Positions 53,404-64,000 of a DNA stretch of 64,000 nt are shown in pieces. Below the pieces are notes generated by a model. It saw nothing but the letters and a program-made list of their open reading frames with translations. It searched no databases and was not told where the DNA came from. The stretch lies in NCBI RefSeq assembly GCF_024648825.1, contig NZ_JANBBE010000015.1, forward strand, positions 1 through 64,000, written 5' to 3'. The position numbers and the translations under genes were made by a program. How positions within the stretch are numbered: the stretch's first letter is position 1; every line of letters begins with the position of its first letter. The stretch is from Lentzea californiensis (GTDB lineage: Bacteria > Actinomycetota > Actinomycetes > Mycobacteriales > Pseudonocardiaceae).

Positions 53404-55992
53404 TCAACCGGCCAGAACGACCCTGCCGAGTTCCGCAGAAGTCGCCAGCAGGCCGTGACGTGGCAGCACGCGCACGGTGTAGCCGAGAGCTCCGGCGTGC
53501 GGCAGCGGCACCTCGGCCTCGTAGTTGCCGTTGCCCGCGTAGTTCATGGGCGCGGACACGATGTCCTTGAGCTCGTCGGAGTCGTGCGACACCTTGCCCA
53601 GCACGACCTGGACGTCCACTTCGGACGGCTCCAGCCCGGCCAGTTCGACGCGCGCCCGCACGATGACCGGCGCTCCGAGCACCGGCACGGAGGAGCCGCT
53701 GATCACCAGGTCGCTGTCGAGCACCCGCACCCGCGTCCACGACGCGCGCAGCCGGTGGCGGTACGCGGAGAGCTCCTTGGCGCCCCGGTAGCCCTCACCG
53801 ACGACGTTCTGCGCGGACGCGGCGGCCGGCGCGTAGTAGGTCTCCACGTACTCGCGGACCATGCGCGATGCCTGCACCACCGGGCCGAGCGACGCCAGCG
53901 TGTGCCGGACCATCGACATCCAGCGGGTCGGCACGCCGTCCTCGCCGCGGTCGTAGAACAGCGGTGCGACCTGCGAACCGAGCAGGTCGTACAGCGCGTT
54001 GGCCTCCAGGTCGTCCCGGCGGACCGGGTCGTTGACGCCGTCCGCGGTCGGGATGGCCCAGCCGTTCGAGCCGTCGTACAGCTCATCCCACCAACCGTCG
54101 CGGATGGACAGGTTGAGGCCGCCGTTCAACGCCGCCTTCATGCCGGACGTACCGCACGCTTCGAGGGGGCGCATCGGGTTGTTCAGCCACACGTCGCAGC
54201 CCCAGTACAGGTACCGCGCCATGGACATGTCGTAGTCCGGCAGGAACACGATCCGGTGCCGCACGCCCGCCTCGTCGGCGTAGCGCACGATCTGCTGGAT
54301 CAGGGCCTTGCCGCCGTCGTCTGCCGGGTGCGACTTGCCCGCCACGACGAGCTGCACGGGACGTTCGGGGTGCAGCAGCAGCGAACGCAGCCGCTCCGGG
54401 TCGCGCAGCATCAGCGTGAGGCGCTTGTACGTCGGCACGCGCCGTGCGAAGCCCACGGTCAGCACGTTCGGGTCGAACACCGAGTCGGTCCAGCCCAGCT
54501 CCAGCGCCGACGCGCCACGCTGCAGCCACGACTCGCGCACGCGGCGGCGCACCTCGTCGACCAGCCGGCCGCGCAACGTCGACCGCAGCTCCCACAGCCC
54601 GGCGTCGGTGACCGGCTCGAACGTGCCGATGCCGAACCCGGAGCTGGTCTGGGTGTCTGCTTCGGACGCTCCGAGCAGCTTGCTCATCTCGGCCGCCGCC
54701 CACGTCGGGCCGTGCACCCCGTTGGTGACCGAGCCGATCGGCACCTCGGTGCCGTCGAAGTTCGGCCAGAGGGCGCGGAACATGTCCCGGCTGACCTCAC
54801 CGTGCAGTTTGGACACACCGTTCGCGCGCTGGGCGAGCCGCAGGCCCATGTGGGCCATGTTGAACATGCCGGGGTTCTCCTCGGCGCCCAGCGCGAGGAT
54901 GCGCTGGGTGTTCACGCCGGGAACCAGGTTCTCGGCGCCGAAGTAGTGCTGGACCAGGTCGACCGGGAAGCGGTCGATGCCGGCGGGCACCGGCGTGTGC
55001 GTCGTGAACACCGCGCCCGCGCGCGACGCCGTCAACGCCTGGTCGAAGTCGAGACCGTCGTTGGTGATGTACTCGCGGATCCGCTCGAGGCCGAGGAACC
55101 CGGCGTGGCCCTCGTTGGTGTGGAAGACCTCGGGCTGCGCGTGGCCGGTGAGCTCGCAGAACGTGCGCACTGCGCGCACGCCGCCGATGCCGGCGAGGAT
55201 CTCCTGGCGGATCCGGTGGTTCTGGTCGCCGCCGTAGAGCCGGTCGGTGACGCCGCGCAGGTCCTCGTCGTTCTGCTCCACGTCCGAGTCGAGCAGCAGC
55301 AGCGGGATGCGCCCGACCTGCGCCTTCCAGATCTTCGCGCGCAGCGTCCGGTCGCCCGGCATGGCCACGTGCACCAGCAGCGGCAGCCCGGACGGCTCGG
55401 TCAGCAGCTCCAGCGGCAACCCGCGCGGGTCGAGCGTCGGGTAGTGCTCGATCTGCCAGCCGTCGAGCGACAGCGACTGCCGGAAGTACCCGGACCGGTA
55501 GAGCAGGCCGACCGCGATCAGTGGAACGCCCAGGTCGGAGGCCGCCTTGAGGTGGTCGCCGGCGAGGATGCCGAGACCGCCCGAGTAGTTCGGCAGCGCC
55601 TCGTGCACGCCGAACTCCATCGAGAAGTACGCGACGCTCGTGGGCAGCGGTGTGTCAGGTGCCCCGTGCTCGCGGCGCTGGGCGATCTCGTCCTGCCTGC
55701 GCTGGTACCAGCGCGGGCCCTGGACGTACCGCTCCAGATCGCTCGCGAGGGCGTGGAGCTTGAGCAGGAACTGCTCGTCTCTGGCCAGCGACTCCAGTGT
55801 GCCCGCGTCGATGACGGAGAGCAGACGCAACGGGTCGCCACCGACCTCGGACCAGACGCGGGGGTCGATCGAGGAGAAGAGGTCCTGCGTGGGCGGGTGC
55901 CACGTCCAGCGCAGGTTGGTGGCGAGCGTGCTCAGCGCGGACAGGGGCTCCGGCAGGCTGGCTCGGACGGTGAACCGGCGAAGTGCTCGCAT
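53404..55992 (-). CDS. glgP: alpha-glucan phosphorylase GlgP
   Basis: This 862-residue GT35 phosphorylase releases glucose-1-phosphate from glycogen or maltodextrin, using PLP as catalytic phosphate. It has the long GlgP-type N-terminal domain (LSALSTLATNLRWTWHPPTQDLF), EFGVHEALPNYSGGLGILAGDHLKAASDLG, and the PLP lysine in GTSGMKAALNGGLN. ATG at 55992 is chosen because TAAGTT lies 8 nt upstream (leaderless). It is of the actinobacterial type that degrades both glycogen and GlgE product. Confidence 0.93.
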   Translation of the reverse strand: MRALRRFTVRASLPEPLSALSTLATNLRWTWHPPTQDLFSSIDPRVWSEVGGDPLRLLSVIDAGTLESLARDEQFLLKLHALASDLERYVQGPRWYQRRQDEIAQRREHGAPDTPLPTSVAYFSMEFGVHEALPNYSGGLGILAGDHLKAASDLGVPLIAVGLLYRSGYFRQSLSLDGWQIEHYPTLDPRGLPLELLTEPSGLPLLVHVAMPGDRTLRAKIWKAQVGRIPLLLLDSDVEQNDEDLRGVTDRLYGGDQNHRIRQEILAGIGGVRAVRTFCELTGHAQPEVFHTNEGHAGFLGLERIREYITNDGLDFDQALTASRAGAVFTTHTPVPAGIDRFPVDLVQHYFGAENLVPGVNTQRILALGAEENPGMFNMAHMGLRLAQRANGVSKLHGEVSRDMFRALWPNFDGTEVPIGSVTNGVHGPTWAAAEMSKLLGASEADTQTSSGFGIGTFEPVTDAGLWELRSTLRGRLVDEVRRRVRESWLQRGASALELGWTDSVFDPNVLTVGFARRVPTYKRLTLMLRDPERLRSLLLHPERPVQLVVAGKSHPADDGGKALIQQIVRYADEAGVRHRIVFLPDYDMSMARYLYWGCDVWLNNPMRPLEACGTSGMKAALNGGLNLSIRDGWWDELYDGSNGWAIPTADGVNDPVRRDDLEANALYDLLGSQVAPLFYDRGEDGVPTRWMSMVRHTLASLGPVVQASRMVREYVETYYAPAAASAQNVVGEGYRGAKELSAYRHRLRASWTRVRVLDSDLVISGSSVPVLGAPVIVRARVELAGLEPSEVDVQVVLGKVSHDSDELKDIVSAPMNYAGNGNYEAEVPLPHAGALGYTVRVLPRHGLLATSAELGRVVLAG

Positions 55993-56112
55993 GACGAGCG
56001 AACTTACCTGCCACCCCTGAGTGCCTGACAACGTTCCCGGCCAGACCTGCAACGACTTGCAGAACCGGTCAAGACGTGGACGCCCGTGAGCAGCGGATAC
56101 TTCGGCGCCCGA

Positions 56113-57693
56113 TCAACCCCGCTGCTCGTTCGTGATCAGCAGCCTGTCCCCCTTGCCGGAGATCTTGAGCGTGTGCTCCTCGGTCGTCGCCTTGTCGGTG
56201 TCCTTCTCGGTCAGCTCCAGCGCCGTCGTGACGGTGAACGTGCCGTCCTCGTTCGCGTCGACGAGCGGGCCTTCCCTGACCGCGAGCTTGCTGTACTGGC
56301 CCCAGAACTGCTTCTCCGAGGCCAGGCCGGGTGCCCGGTCGGGGTCCCAGTCGCCACGGGCGGCCTCGACGTTCACCGGCAGTTTCGCGTAGTGCTGCTT
56401 CACGAAGGTGGTGACCTGGGCCGGGGTGAACTTGGTGGCCGGCGGCTTCGACGACGGCGGCGGGCTCGGCTTGGTCTGAGACGGCGTCTGCTTCTCGGTC
56501 GTCTTGGCCGGGGGGTTGGTCGTCGGCTTGTCGTAGGTGGGCTGCTGCTGGGTCTGCGACGTGGCCGTCGGCGTCGAACTGAGCCCGGTGCCGGTCGAGC
56601 CGCCGTCCCCGAGGTTCGAGATGATCGCGTAGGCGGCGCCCGAGATCAGGAGCACGCCGAGGACCGCGGCCGCGACCGCGAGGCCCCGGTTGCTCTTCTT
56701 CGGTTCGGGCTCGGGCTCGTAGTCGTCGTAGGTCGCGGGCAACGGCGCGGGCGGCCGGGTGCGCGGCGCCTGCGGGGGCATCGTGCGCGGCGGGCCCTGC
56801 ATGGTGCCCGGACCGGCGGCCCCCATCACGGCGGTGCCGGTCGGCGGCGTCATCGGGCGCGGCGGGATCACGCGGGTGACCGGGACCGGGGCACCGGACG
56901 CGATCGCCTTCAGCTCCTCGGCGGCCTGGGCCGCGGTGGGGCGCTGCGACGGCTCGTTCGCGAGCAGCCGGGTCAGCAGGCCGGTGAGCGGGCCCGAGCG
57001 CGTCGGCGGGCGGGTCTCGCCGCGCGCGACCTTGTAGAGCAGGCCCAGGTCGTTCGTGCTCTTGCCGAACGGCGGCTCGCCCTCGGTCATCGCGTAGATC
57101 GTCGCGCCGAGCGAGAACACGTCCGAGGGCGGTGCGGGGTCGGAACCGCGGGCCAGTTCCGGCGCCAGGTACGCGGGCGTGCCCGCGAGCATGCCGGTCT
57201 TCGTCACGGCCACATCGCCCAAAGCGCGCGAAATGCCGAAGTCGGTGATCTTCACCGTGCCGTCGCGTCCAATGAGGACGTTTCCGGGCTTGATGTCGCG
57301 GTGCACGATGCCGGCGCTGTGCGCGGCGGCCAGCGCGCCGGCGGCCAGTGAACCGATCCGCGCCGCCTCCTGCGCGGGCATCGGGCCGCGTTCCAGCACC
57401 GAGGAGAGGTTGCGGGACGGCAAATACTCCATGACAAGACAAGGCTTGCCGTCCTCGACCACGACGTCGTACACGGCGATCGCGTTAGGGTGCTGCAATC
57501 GGGCCGCGATGCGGCCTTCACGCATGGCGCGCTGCACGGCCTCGTGGAACTCGTTCGACTCCACGTCGTTGAGAAGCAGCTGCTTGACCGCTACGTCACG
57601 GTGCAGGAACTCGTCGCGTGCTCGCCACACGACACCCATGGCACCGGCGCCGAGCTGATCGAGCAGGACGTAACGACCTCCAAGCTTGTTCAC
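56113..57693 (-). CDS. transmembrane Ser/Thr protein kinase
   Basis: This 526-residue PknB-type kinase has the glycine loop GAGAMG (15-20), ATP-binding Lys37, catalytic HRD (131-133), DFG (151-153), and TPAYLAPE. A Pro-rich juxtamembrane stretch, one transmembrane helix (about 345-367), and an extracellular Thr/Pro/Lys-rich region of 150 residues follow, without PASTA repeats. GTG at 57693 is chosen because the kinase fold starts at once. It sits between glgP and glgE, both directions from it, so regulation of alpha-glucan metabolism is a plausible role but unproven. Confidence 0.93.
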   Translation of the reverse strand: MNKLGGRYVLLDQLGAGAMGVVWRARDEFLHRDVAVKQLLLNDVESNEFHEAVQRAMREGRIAARLQHPNAIAVYDVVVEDGKPCLVMEYLPSRNLSSVLERGPMPAQEAARIGSLAAGALAAAHSAGIVHRDIKPGNVLIGRDGTVKITDFGISRALGDVAVTKTGMLAGTPAYLAPELARGSDPAPPSDVFSLGATIYAMTEGEPPFGKSTNDLGLLYKVARGETRPPTRSGPLTGLLTRLLANEPSQRPTAAQAAEELKAIASGAPVPVTRVIPPRPMTPPTGTAVMGAAGPGTMQGPPRTMPPQAPRTRPPAPLPATYDDYEPEPEPKKSNRGLAVAAAVLGVLLISGAAYAIISNLGDGGSTGTGLSSTPTATSQTQQQPTYDKPTTNPPAKTTEKQTPSQTKPSPPPSSKPPATKFTPAQVTTFVKQHYAKLPVNVEAARGDWDPDRAPGLASEKQFWGQYSKLAVREGPLVDANEDGTFTVTTALELTEKDTDKATTEEHTLKISGKGDRLLITNEQRG

Positions 57694-57935
57694 GCGCGCA
57701 CGGTACCTGTAGCGCTCTCTTAACACGGTGAGTTGTACGGGAAGTGTCCAATGAGAAAGGCACCAAGCGCTGGGAACGTGGACGAGAGACCCTGGACACG
57801 ATCAGCGCTTGAGGTGTGCGATCGACGGTGGCGGGGTACGGATCTAGATGGGGTAACCCGCTGTCAGACGGCTTGATCGAGCAAGGCAGGATTTGACGCA
57901 TCAACGCGAAGCGATACGGCGGAAGGGCGCTGCCG

Positions 57936-59912
57936 ATGAGCGGACGGCTCGGTATCGACGAGGTATCCCCGGTGGTGTCGGCTGGCAGGTATCCAGCCAA
58001 AGCCGTTGTGGGAGAACACATTCCGGTTGCGGCCACGGTGTGGCGCGAGGGGCACGACAAACTCGCGGCCACGGTCAGCTGGCGCGGACCGAACGACCGA
58101 GTCGCTCGTCAGACGCGCATGCACGAGGTCGGAGTCGGCCTCGACAGGTGGGGCGCGACGGTGGTTCCGGACGCCGAAGGCGCCTGGACGTTCCGGATCG
58201 ATGCGTGGAGTGACCCCTGGGGCACCTGGAACCACGCCGTTGAGGTGAAGATCGCCGCCGGACAGGGTCCCGGTGATCTCGCAAACGATCTTGAGATCGG
58301 TGCCGGACTACTCGATCGGGTGGCAAGGCGACCCGATAGGCGACAAGAGCGAGCACTCCTCACGTCTGCCGCGGCGGCGTTGCGGGACGAGGACCGGCCG
58401 CTCGCCGAACGCGTCGCGCCGGCCTTCGCGGCCGACGTGCAGAAGGTGATGTTCGAGCACCCCGTGCGCGAGCTGATCACCAAGGGCAAGACGCACAAGA
58501 TCTGGTGCGACCGCAAGAAGGCCGCCTACGGCTCCTGGTACGAGTTCTTCCCGCGCAGCACCGGCGGGATCGACGAGACCGGCCAGGCGGTGCACGGCAC
58601 GTTCGCCACGGCGACCAAGGAGCTCGACCGGGTCGCGGCGATGGGCTTCGACGTCGTCTACTTCCCGCCGATCCACCCCATCGGCCGGGTCAACCGCAAG
58701 GGTCCCAACAACACGCTCGTCGCGACGCCGGAGGACACGGGATCGCCGTGGGCCATCGGCGCGGACGAGGGCGGGCACGACGCGATCCACCCGCAGCTCG
58801 GCACGATCGAGGACTTCGACGCGCTCGTCGCACGCGCCAAGGACCTCGGGCTCGAGGTGGCGCTCGACTTCGCGCTGCAGTGCGCGCCCGACCACCCGTG
58901 GGTGCTCAAGCACCCGGAGTGGTTCACGACGCAGCCCGACGGCACGATCGCGTACGCCGAGAACCCGCCCAAGAAGTACCAGGACATCTACCCGATCAAC
59001 TTCGACCTCGACCCGCAGGGCCTCTACCACGAGGTGCTGCGCGTGGTCCTCTTCTGGGCCGAGCACGGGGTGCGGATCTTCCGGGTCGACAACCCCCACA
59101 CCAAGCCACCGGACTTCTGGCAGTGGCTGATCTGGAAGGTGAAGGAGGTCTACCCGGACACGCTGTTCCTGGCGGAGGCCTTCACCCGGCCCGCTCGCCT
59201 CTACGGCCTGGCCAAGCTCGGCTTCACCCAGTCCTACACGTACTTCACGTGGCGGACGAGCAAGCAGGAGCTGATCGAGTTCGGCGAGGACGTCCGCGAC
59301 CACTGGGACGAGGCGCGGCCGAACCTCTTCGTGAACACCCCGGACATCCTGCACGAGTCACTGCAGCACGGCGGTCCCGGAATGTTCGGGCTCCGTGCGG
59401 CGCTCGCGGCCACGCTCTCCCCCACGTGGGGTGTGTACAGCGGCTACGAGCTGTTCGAGCACGAGGCCGTGAAGCCCGGAAGCGAGGAGTACCTCAATTC
59501 CGAGAAGTACCAGTTGCGGCCTCGCGACTACGCCCGTGCACTGGCGGACGGTCGCAGTCTCGAACCGTGGCTGCGCAAGCTCAACCACATCCGCAAGGCG
59601 CATCCCGCGCTCCAGCAGATGCGCACGCTGAAGTTCCAGAGCATCGAGAACGACGCGCTGGTCGCCTACTCCAAGCGTGACCCGGAAACGGGCGACACCG
59701 TCGTTGTCGTCGTCAGCCTCGACCCGCACAACACGCAGGAGGGGACCTTGTACCTCGACCTGCCCGAGCTCGGGTTCGACTGGCACGAGCGGGTGATCGC
59801 GCACGACGAGGTCACCGGCGAGACGTGGGACTGGGGACAGGCCAACTACGTCCGCCTCGAGCCGTGGCGTGCGACCGCGCACGTCGTGAGCTTGCAGCGC
59901 CGCTTCAGCTGA
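57936..59912 (+). CDS. glgE: GlgE maltosyltransferase
   Basis: This 658-residue GH13_3 enzyme transfers maltosyl units from maltose-1-phosphate to the non-reducing end of alpha-1,4-glucan. It has an N-terminal beta-sandwich, then the barrel with nucleophile in RVDNPHTKP (Asp385) and acid/base in [10 protein letters not shown] (Glu414), and the late [15 protein letters not shown] precedes the ATG. It is followed directly by treS and mak, its pathway partners. Confidence 0.96.
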   Translation: MSGRLGIDEVSPVVSAGRYPAKAVVGEHIPVAATVWREGHDKLAATVSWRGPNDRVARQTRMHEVGVGLDRWGATVVPDAEGAWTFRIDAWSDPWGTWNHAVEVKIAAGQGPGDLANDLEIGAGLLDRVARRPDRRQERALLTSAAAALRDEDRPLAERVAPAFAADVQKVMFEHPVRELITKGKTHKIWCDRKKAAYGSWYEFFPRSTGGIDETGQAVHGTFATATKELDRVAAMGFDVVYFPPIHPIGRVNRKGPNNTLVATPEDTGSPWAIGADEGGHDAIHPQLGTIEDFDALVARAKDLGLEVALDFALQCAPDHPWVLKHPEWFTTQPDGTIAYAENPPKKYQDIYPINFDLDPQGLYHEVLRVVLFWAEHGVRIFRVDNPHTKPPDFWQWLIWKVKEVYPDTLFLAEAFTRPARLYGLAKLGFTQSYTYFTWRTSKQELIEFGEDVRDHWDEARPNLFVNTPDILHESLQHGGPGMFGLRAALAATLSPTWGVYSGYELFEHEAVKPGSEEYLNSEKYQLRPRDYARALADGRSLEPWLRKLNHIRKAHPALQQMRTLKFQSIENDALVAYSKRDPETGDTVVVVVSLDPHNTQEGTLYLDLPELGFDWHERVIAHDEVTGETWDWGQANYVRLEPWRATAHVVSLQRRFS

Positions 59913-59945
59913 TCAACCCGCACAACCCCCGACGAGGTGGGAACC

Positions 59946-61754
<1,809 letters not shown>

Positions 61755-61761
61755 ATCACGC

Positions 61762-63072
61762 GTGACCGATCCCCACGAACTGGTCGAGAAGCTGGCCGCC
61801 TCGCTACCCGATCTGCTCCCGGCCGCCAGGTGGTTCGGCGGCAAGGACAGGCCCATCACGGCCGTCCGTCCACTGAGGACGACGGTCGTGGACGGCGACC
61901 TGGTGCACGTGGTCTTCGAGGTCGAACAGCCCGGTCGAACGGAGAACTACCAGGGCGCGCTGAGCCTGAGCACCGGCGCCTGGGACGTGCTGCTCGACCC
62001 CGAGCACAACGGTGTGCTGCTCGACCGGATCGCGTCCGGGCACACCGCCGACGGCATCACGTTCGCGCACGAGCCCGGCACCGAGGTGCGGTCGGGCCTG
62101 CGCGGGCGGCCGATCGGCGTCGAGCAGTCCAACACGTCGCTGATCTACGGCCAGCAGTACATCCTGAAGATCTTCCGCAAGCTCGCGAACGGCGAGAACC
62201 GCGACCTGACGATGCACCGCGCGTTGCGGTCGGTCGGCTGCGAGCACATCGCGCAGCCGCTGGGCTCGATCTCGACGACGCTGAACGACCAGCAGATCAC
62301 GCTCGCGATGCTGCAGGAGTTCCTGCCGGACGCGGTCGAGGGCTGGGACATGGCCAAGACCTCGGTGCGCGACCTGATGGCCGAGGCCGACCTGCACGCG
62401 TTCGAGGTCGGCGGCGACTTCGCGGGCGAGGCACAACGCCTCGGCCACGCCGTCGCGAAGGTGCACGCCGATCTCGCCGAGGCCCTGGGCACGCGGATCG
62501 CGGACGAGGACGCCATCGACCGCGCCATCGAGGGCATGAAGCGACGCCTGAGCGTCGTGCTGGAGGCGGTGCCGGAACTGGGCCGCCACGAGGAGCCCTT
62601 GCGCGCCGCGTTCGAGGAGGCGCGCCACCACATCGGCGCGATCCCGATCCAGCACATCCACGGCGACCTGCACCTCGGCCAGGTGCTGCGGACCGTGCAC
62701 GGCTGGCTGCTGATCGACTTCGAGGGCGAGCCCGCGGCGAAGGTCGAGGACCGCCTCGCGTTGCGGTCGCCGTTGCGCGACGTGGCGGGGATGCTGAGGT
62801 CGTTCGACTACGCGGCCAGGCAGCTGCTCATCGGCCAGCCCGACGACGACCAGCTCGCCTACCGCGCGATGGAGTGGACGAAGCGCAACCGGGCCGCGTT
62901 CTGCGACGGCTACGCCGAGGTGGCGGGCGACCCGCGGGACCACGCGCACCTGCTGCGCGCTTTCGAGCTGGACAAGGCGGTCTACGAGGTCGCTTACGAG
63001 CACGCCAACAGGCCGGAGTGGTTGACGGTTCCGCTGTCGTCGATCGCCCGGATGACTTCTGGAGGGAACTGA
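61762..63072 (+). CDS. mak: maltokinase (Mak/Pep2)
   Basis: This 436-residue kinase phosphorylates maltose to maltose-1-phosphate, the donor for GlgE. It has the N-terminal cap domain (ARWFGGKDRPI), a VEQSNTSLIYG nucleotide loop, and the aminoglycoside-kinase-like catalytic HGDLHLGQV (His300, Asp302) with LIDFEGEP for Mg. GTG at 61762 lies 7 nt after the treS stop. Confidence 0.95.
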   Translation: MTDPHELVEKLAASLPDLLPAARWFGGKDRPITAVRPLRTTVVDGDLVHVVFEVEQPGRTENYQGALSLSTGAWDVLLDPEHNGVLLDRIASGHTADGITFAHEPGTEVRSGLRGRPIGVEQSNTSLIYGQQYILKIFRKLANGENRDLTMHRALRSVGCEHIAQPLGSISTTLNDQQITLAMLQEFLPDAVEGWDMAKTSVRDLMAEADLHAFEVGGDFAGEAQRLGHAVAKVHADLAEALGTRIADEDAIDRAIEGMKRRLSVVLEAVPELGRHEEPLRAAFEEARHHIGAIPIQHIHGDLHLGQVLRTVHGWLLIDFEGEPAAKVEDRLALRSPLRDVAGMLRSFDYAARQLLIGQPDDDQLAYRAMEWTKRNRAAFCDGYAEVAGDPRDHAHLLRAFELDKAVYEVAYEHANRPEWLTVPLSSIARMTSGGN

Positions 63073-63074
63073 GC

Positions 63075-64000
63075 GTGAAGGCCGACCTGGACCGACTCCT
63101 GTCAGGTGCGCACCACGACCCGCACTCGGTGCTGGGTGTGCACTCCGTCGGCGACCAGGTGATCGCGCGGGCTCTTCGCCCAGGTGCGACGTCGGTCGCG
63201 GTGGCCTGGGGCGACAAGCAGGTCGAGCTGCCGCGCATCGCCGACGCGCTGTTCGAGGGCGAGCTGCCGGAGCTGCCCGGCGACTACCGGTTGCTGGTCA
63301 AGTACGACGGCGGCCCGGCCATCGAGGTCGACGACCCGTACCGCTGGCTGCCGACCGTGGGCGAGCTGGACCTGCACCTCATCGGCGAAGGCCGGCACGA
63401 GCGGCTGTGGGACGTGCTCGGCGCTCATGTCCGTTGCTACGAAACGGCTTCCGGTGACGTCACCGGCGTCTCGTTCGCGGTGTGGGCACCGAACGCGCGC
63501 GGTGTGCGCGTGACGGGTGACTTCGACGGCTGGGACGGGCGCGCGAACCCGTTGCGCTCCATGGGTTCCAGCGGCGTGTGGGAGGTGTTCCTGCCGAACG
63601 TCGTGGTGGGCTCGCGGTACAAGTTCCGCATCCTCGGCCAGGACGGCATCTGGCACGAGAAGGCCGACCCGATGGCGTTCGCCACGGAGGTCCCGCCGCA
63701 GACGGCCTCGGTCGTCACGCGGTCCGAGTACCAGTGGGGCGACGCGGAGTGGGAGGCCCGGCGCGGGGCCACGCAGTGGGCGAACGCGCCGATGTCGACC
63801 TACGAGGTGCACCTCGGCTCCTGGAAGCCCGGTCTCAGCTACCGGGAACTGGCCGTCGAGCTCGCGGACTACTGCGAGGACATGGGCTTCACGCACATCG
63901 AGATGCTGCCCGTGGCCGAGCACCCGTTCGGCGGTTCGTGGGGCTACCAGGTCACCTCGTACTACGCGCCGACCTCGCGTTTCGGGTCGCCGGACGACTT
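63075..64000 (+). CDS. glgB: glycogen branching enzyme GlgB, 5' part
   Basis: The first 308 or so residues of the GH13_9 branching enzyme (runs off the window end). It has N-terminal domain AHHDPHSVLGVH, then CBM48-type VSFAVWAPNARGVRVTGDFDGWDG, and the start of the barrel YEVHLGSW...MLPVAEHPFGGSWGYQVT. GTG at 63075 is 3 nt after the mak stop, with GGAGGG upstream. It adds alpha-1,6 branches to GlgE product. The catalytic residues lie beyond the window. Confidence 0.94.
   Translation, partial: MKADLDRLLSGAHHDPHSVLGVHSVGDQVIARALRPGATSVAVAWGDKQVELPRIADALFEGELPELPGDYRLLVKYDGGPAIEVDDPYRWLPTVGELDLHLIGEGRHERLWDVLGAHVRCYETASGDVTGVSFAVWAPNARGVRVTGDFDGWDGRANPLRSMGSSGVWEVFLPNVVVGSRYKFRILGQDGIWHEKADPMAFATEVPPQTASVVTRSEYQWGDAEWEARRGATQWANAPMSTYEVHLGSWKPGLSYRELAVELADYCEDMGFTHIEMLPVAEHPFGGSWGYQVTSYYAPTSRFGSPDD

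Noticed and set aside
53119-56028. 969-codon open frame antisense to glgP
   Set aside because: Composition is Arg/Val/His-rich, the usual third-frame shadow of high-GC genes. GlgP on the other strand is unmistakable.
57764-57811. CAAGCGCTG/CAGCGCTTG inverted repeat before glgE
   Set aside because: Only 9 bp with a 30-nt loop. Not distinctive in such DNA, so no regulatory claim is made.

Overview
The window reads as chromosomal DNA from a high-GC actinomycete. The best guess is a filamentous Pseudonocardiaceae-type genome (Lentzea, Saccharothrix or Actinosynnema-like). The base composition, the many GTG and TTG starts, the GlgE alpha-glucan pathway, the methylglucose-polysaccharide-type genes and a gene order recalled from Mycobacterium tuberculosis (Rv3014c to Rv3041c) all point that way. 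The genus is inference. No tRNA, rRNA, CRISPR array, prophage or biosynthetic mega-cluster was seen.

Layout. 1-200: 3' end of an IS630-type transposase with a palindromic end. 195-14761: small metabolic, acetyltransferase, membrane and secreted genes around ligA, plus a GH9 cellulase and a MetE-like protein. This part also holds a free-standing 21-residue cysteine-rich minigene with its own terminator (12098-12233). 14758-23316: threonine dehydratase-like gene, then a minus-strand run olsB-olsA-MFS-iscS-mnmA with overlapping stops and starts, then etfBA. 23532-29008: two DegV proteins flanking a coiled-coil/OmpA-like/membrane-protein operon. 29009-37074: TetR regulator and target, a three-gene methylglucose-polysaccharide-type operon (methyltransferase, GH57, glycosyltransferase), SGNH hydrolase, hexapeptide acyltransferase, GIY-YIG protein, small proteins and a nucleoside hydrolase. 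37133-47869: GH92 mannosidase, a beta-solenoid membrane protein, a second TetR pair, and a minus-strand run of ABC ATPase, enoyl-CoA hydratase, methyltransferase and THUMP-like protein. 47998-64000: glycogen and alpha-glucan genes (glgX, glgP, a Ser/Thr kinase, glgE, treS, mak, partial glgB), interrupted by a cysteine dioxygenase-rhodanese operon with a cysteine-containing leader peptide.

How the genes work together. TreS interconverts trehalose and maltose. Mak makes maltose-1-phosphate, GlgE polymerises it and GlgB branches the chain, while GlgP and GlgX degrade it. The kinase sits between glgP and glgE. IscS and MnmA together make 2-thiouridine in tRNA. OlsB and OlsA make ornithine lipid.

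Starts were re-chosen by Shine-Dalgarno spacing, gene overlap, or a TANNNT box 6-8 nt before the start (leaderless pattern). The least explained items are the cysteine-rich minigene, a DNA repeat shared between two unrelated coding sequences in different reading frames, a 100-bp hairpin at 46925-47024, and the sulfur-gene leader/hairpin at 50205-50310.
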